Source of the DNA: JACQQW01 sp964520655 | GTDB taxonomy: Bacteria; Omnitrophota; Gorgyraeia; Zapsychrales; Fredricksoniimonadaceae | Reading direction: 5' to 3' | DNA length: 64,000 nt | Assembly (NCBI GenBank): GCA_964520655.1 | Contig: CAZFNI010000008.1 | Coordinates: 1-64,000, forward strand | Shown: one piece after another, positions 62,146 through 64,000 of the stretch | How positions within the stretch are numbered: the first letter of the stretch is position 1 | Layout: each line of letters starts with the position of its first letter | The notes under the pieces: generated by a model | Databases searched by the model: none | What the model saw: only the letters and a program-made list of their open reading frames with translations | What the model was told of the DNA's origin: nothing | Translations under genes and position numbers: made by a program

Positions 62146-63768
62146 TTATTTTGATGCCGGCAATAGATCTTTCGTTTTTGTCTTCGACGGCATGAATATG
62201 CCGATCACGCCGCTTAATCCTACTGTCATGACAATGTTGTAAAAGAAGGCCAGGAATGCCAGTAACAGCAATAGCCCGGAGATCGCGGCTAAGATCATGT
62301 AGCCCTGATACTCCCCGTTATAATAAATGGTGCGCCGCAGCATGCCGTGTAAGCCCGCCATCCCCATAAAAGCGCCCATCCCAATTCCACCTAATAAATG
62401 AGCCCAGAAATGGAAGTTCGCTAATTTCTCGCTGTAGAGTTTAGCTCCGTTGGTTAAGATGGGCAGCAGGAAGTAGATCGCGGAATATAACGTCATGGTC
62501 AAACCGACTAACACCGCGACGTGCACGTGCGGCCCGATGATCCATTGCGTATTATGCAAGATGCGGTTTAGTCCCAGGTCCGCCTGGATGATCCCTGCGG
62601 GAACAGCCAGGGCGAAACCAAGTAAGCCGCCTAAAAGGAATTTAAGCGGGTTTGTCATCTTTAGCGGCCTTGCGCTCCATAATGTTGCCAGGGTGATAAA
62701 GAAGGCCAGGCCCTGGGTGATTAATTCAAACGCCGTGACCAGTTCACCGGAAAGGACTTTGAGAATACCCGGCTGGGCCTGGTCGGACATCAAGTGATGC
62801 GACCACACCGTCCAGGAAACGACCAGTTCAATAAACAGCGCGGCACGGGCGATGTTCTCCATGAATAATTTCTTACCCGTGATGAGCGTGGCCAGCAAAT
62901 ACCAGGTGCCGGCGACATAGATGAGCACCAGACCGTCAGCGACTAAGTCGAGTCCCCACCAGAAGAAATTCTTGTAAAGCAGGGCATCGATCGCGGAATG
63001 CTTTAAACTGTGGCCTAACACTTCCGCGAACATATAGACTAAGATCAAGACCCCGGCACAAACAATGACGATGGAATTAAACGCGGTGTCGATGGTGCCG
63101 CGGGCGATCGCCGCTACGGGCAGGGACACAAGATGTTCTTTTTTGTTCTTGTTAAAAAGATTGAGTAAGCCGGTGATCCCAAGGGAAGAGGCCAGCAAGG
63201 CTTTACCCGGCTGCGGCTCCATTCCTTCTGGAGTGTAGGTGATCGTTTTAAAGATGTTGATGACAAAACATACGGTCCCAACCATGACCAACGCGATGCC
63301 AACGATAAAGAATATCCCTCCCCAGACATTGAATTGCGTGAAATCCGCCGGCAGCGGCCAATATAAGGTATAGAGAGGAGCGTAATGGGTCAGAAAACCG
63401 GAGCTCCAGAAGATCAATGTCCCCACCGCCAGCAATGCGCAGGTCCAGTTGGCCAAGCGGATGCTCCAGAGAGGTTTCTTCATTAAGAACGGCACTAAAA
63501 AAAGAAAAGCGCCGAAGACGATCGAATAGGTGGAGCCAAAAATACCAACGAGCGGGTGCGCGGTCATGATGGCGAAATATTGCTGGGAGGGGATGCCAGG
63601 GATTGGTGCCACCTGGTAGGCGCGCATGATCATGCCCTCGACGACAGCGAGTAAATAATAGACCAGCCCGATCACAACGAACCGCAAGGTCATTTTCTGC
63701 ATTGGCGTTAAGGTGTCTGGTTTAAAGAGTCCTTCCCGGCCCAAGATGAGTGTGTTTAGAAAGTTCAT
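62146..63768 (-). CDS. Heme-copper oxidase superfamily subunit I, altered active site (NOR-like)
   Basis: 540 residues from ATG 63768, which has AGGAG six bases upstream. About 13-14 membrane helices. Low-spin heme ligand H71 (TAHPLVGIFG), metal-site pair H324-H325 (WSHHLMSD) and heme ligands H414 and H416 (IIGPHVHVAVL) are present; NTQWIIGPHVH resembles B-family (ba3-type) oxidases. In helix VI the expected metal-binding His and cross-linked Tyr (GHPxVY) are missing: WWGLDLVADGL has D274 at the His position. This points to a nitric oxide reductase-like or otherwise changed enzyme. Forms a pair with the subunit II gene upstream (25 bases apart). Confidence 0.82.
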   Translation of the reverse strand: MNFLNTLILGREGLFKPDTLTPMQKMTLRFVVIGLVYYLLAVVEGMIMRAYQVAPIPGIPSQQYFAIMTAHPLVGIFGSTYSIVFGAFLFLVPFLMKKPLWSIRLANWTCALLAVGTLIFWSSGFLTHYAPLYTLYWPLPADFTQFNVWGGIFFIVGIALVMVGTVCFVINIFKTITYTPEGMEPQPGKALLASSLGITGLLNLFNKNKKEHLVSLPVAAIARGTIDTAFNSIVIVCAGVLILVYMFAEVLGHSLKHSAIDALLYKNFFWWGLDLVADGLVLIYVAGTWYLLATLITGKKLFMENIARAALFIELVVSWTVWSHHLMSDQAQPGILKVLSGELVTAFELITQGLAFFITLATLWSARPLKMTNPLKFLLGGLLGFALAVPAGIIQADLGLNRILHNTQWIIGPHVHVAVLVGLTMTLYSAIYFLLPILTNGAKLYSEKLANFHFWAHLLGGIGMGAFMGMAGLHGMLRRTIYYNGEYQGYMILAAISGLLLLLAFLAFFYNIVMTVGLSGVIGIFMPSKTKTKDLLPASK

Positions 63769-63793
63769 ATGATGCTCCTGTTGAAATGGTTGA

Positions 63794-64000
63794 TTATTCA
63801 GTAACCTCGACAACGTCTTTTTCGATCATTTGATCTCCTTTGGGGCCGGAATATTCCGTGGAACGGATGGTGTATGTTCCCGGGCGGTCGAACTGCCACA
63901 GGACATCATTGATGTGCCCGGGGATGACCTGCATCTGGAAGATCATGCTGTTGTCTTTTCGAAACAACCCGAAACCATAGGTCAGGTCGTTTGAGGAAAC
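63794..64000 (-). CDS. Oxidase subunit II-like cupredoxin without CuA ligands (5' partial)
   Basis: 68 C-terminal residues remain; the start lies beyond the window. SSNDLTYGFGLF, MIFQMQVIPGHIND and WQFDRPGTYTIRSTEYSGP match the CuA domain of B-type cytochrome oxidase subunit II. The CuA cysteines of the usual CTEYCG are both Ser here (STEYSG), and the His that follows is also absent, so no CuA centre can form. Electron entry from cytochrome c through CuA is therefore unlikely. It lies 25 bases upstream of subunit I on the minus strand. Confidence 0.82.
   Translation of the reverse strand, partial: VSSNDLTYGFGLFRKDNSMIFQMQVIPGHINDVLWQFDRPGTYTIRSTEYSGPKGDQMIEKDVVEVTE

Noticed and set aside
1..64000. 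CRISPR arrays, rRNA genes, insertion sequences or prophage structural genes
   Set aside because: I saw no regularly spaced repeats, rRNA signatures, transposases or capsid/tail genes in the window.

Overview
The window is a chromosomal piece of a diderm (Gram-negative) bacterium, most probably a member of Candidatus Omnitrophota (OP3). Direct signs of an LPS-type outer membrane are a BamD-like protein, an LptE-like lipoprotein, an LpxL/HtrB-type acyltransferase, Lnt, several lipobox proteins and a beta-barrel. The phylum call rests on three large exported proteins (1-3360, 52764-56288, 56289-59956) that share an N-terminal module ending in PRKYFSGG and a C-terminal GGIDL...PVVI module. I remember this architecture from Omnitrophota genomes but could not check it here. 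Two 100-base N runs (20381-20480 and 58099-58198) are scaffold gaps, and each interrupts genes.

Layout. 1-4175: the end of a modular exported HAD protein and an arginase-like protein. 4245-14921: housekeeping genes (a Cys/Met-metabolism PLP enzyme, miaA, hflX, bamD-like, lptE-like, short holA, rpsT, murJ, a short uvrC, ychF). 14927-22872: prfB with a programmed +1 frameshift, secA, lnt (cut by a gap), a receiver-domain fragment, an LpxL-like acyltransferase, a HAD phosphatase and several very small genes. 22936-35247: tRNA-Phe with an odd T-loop, secreted proteins of unknown function, a HerA/YjgR ATPase, a CmoA-like enzyme, a DMT permease, an ECF sigma / anti-sigma / Spy-like trio, a flavin monooxygenase and a cation/proton antiporter. 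35343-44381: tRNA-Thr, a beta-barrel, a GT-C/TPR membrane protein, an MFS permease, purN, an FtsH-like protease with a lipoprotein, eno and ftsB.

44443-52650 is the accessory region. It opens with an initiator tRNA gene split by a complete group I (IC3-type) intron. After a gene-poor stretch come AT-rich genes: a four-gene operon (RnlA-like HEPN ribonuclease, RNase HIII, TPR plus cold-shock-domain protein, GmrSD/DUF262-DUF1524 nuclease), an unknown gene, and a Fic protein whose promoter is flanked by two related palindromes. This looks like an anti-phage or toxin locus, and the direct pairing of an RnlA-like toxin with RNase HIII is its most interesting feature.

52764-59956 holds two adjacent exported alpha-glucan enzymes. 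One is a glycogen branching enzyme; the other combines GH77 4-alpha-glucanotransferase and GH133 amylo-1,6-glucosidase domains across an assembly gap. Both sit between the shared end modules. A short motif, D-x-(A/G)-M-(A/S/T), recurs seven times at domain junctions of the three modular proteins. The window ends with an unknown polytopic membrane protein and, on the minus strand, a heme-copper oxidase-family subunit I and II pair in which one helix-VI metal ligand and the CuA cysteines are replaced, suggesting a nitric-oxide-reductase-like or otherwise altered enzyme.

Several genes that start transcription units have a -10 box ending about 6-8 bases before the ATG and no Shine-Dalgarno sequence, so leaderless mRNAs appear common in this organism, alongside SD-led genes inside operons.
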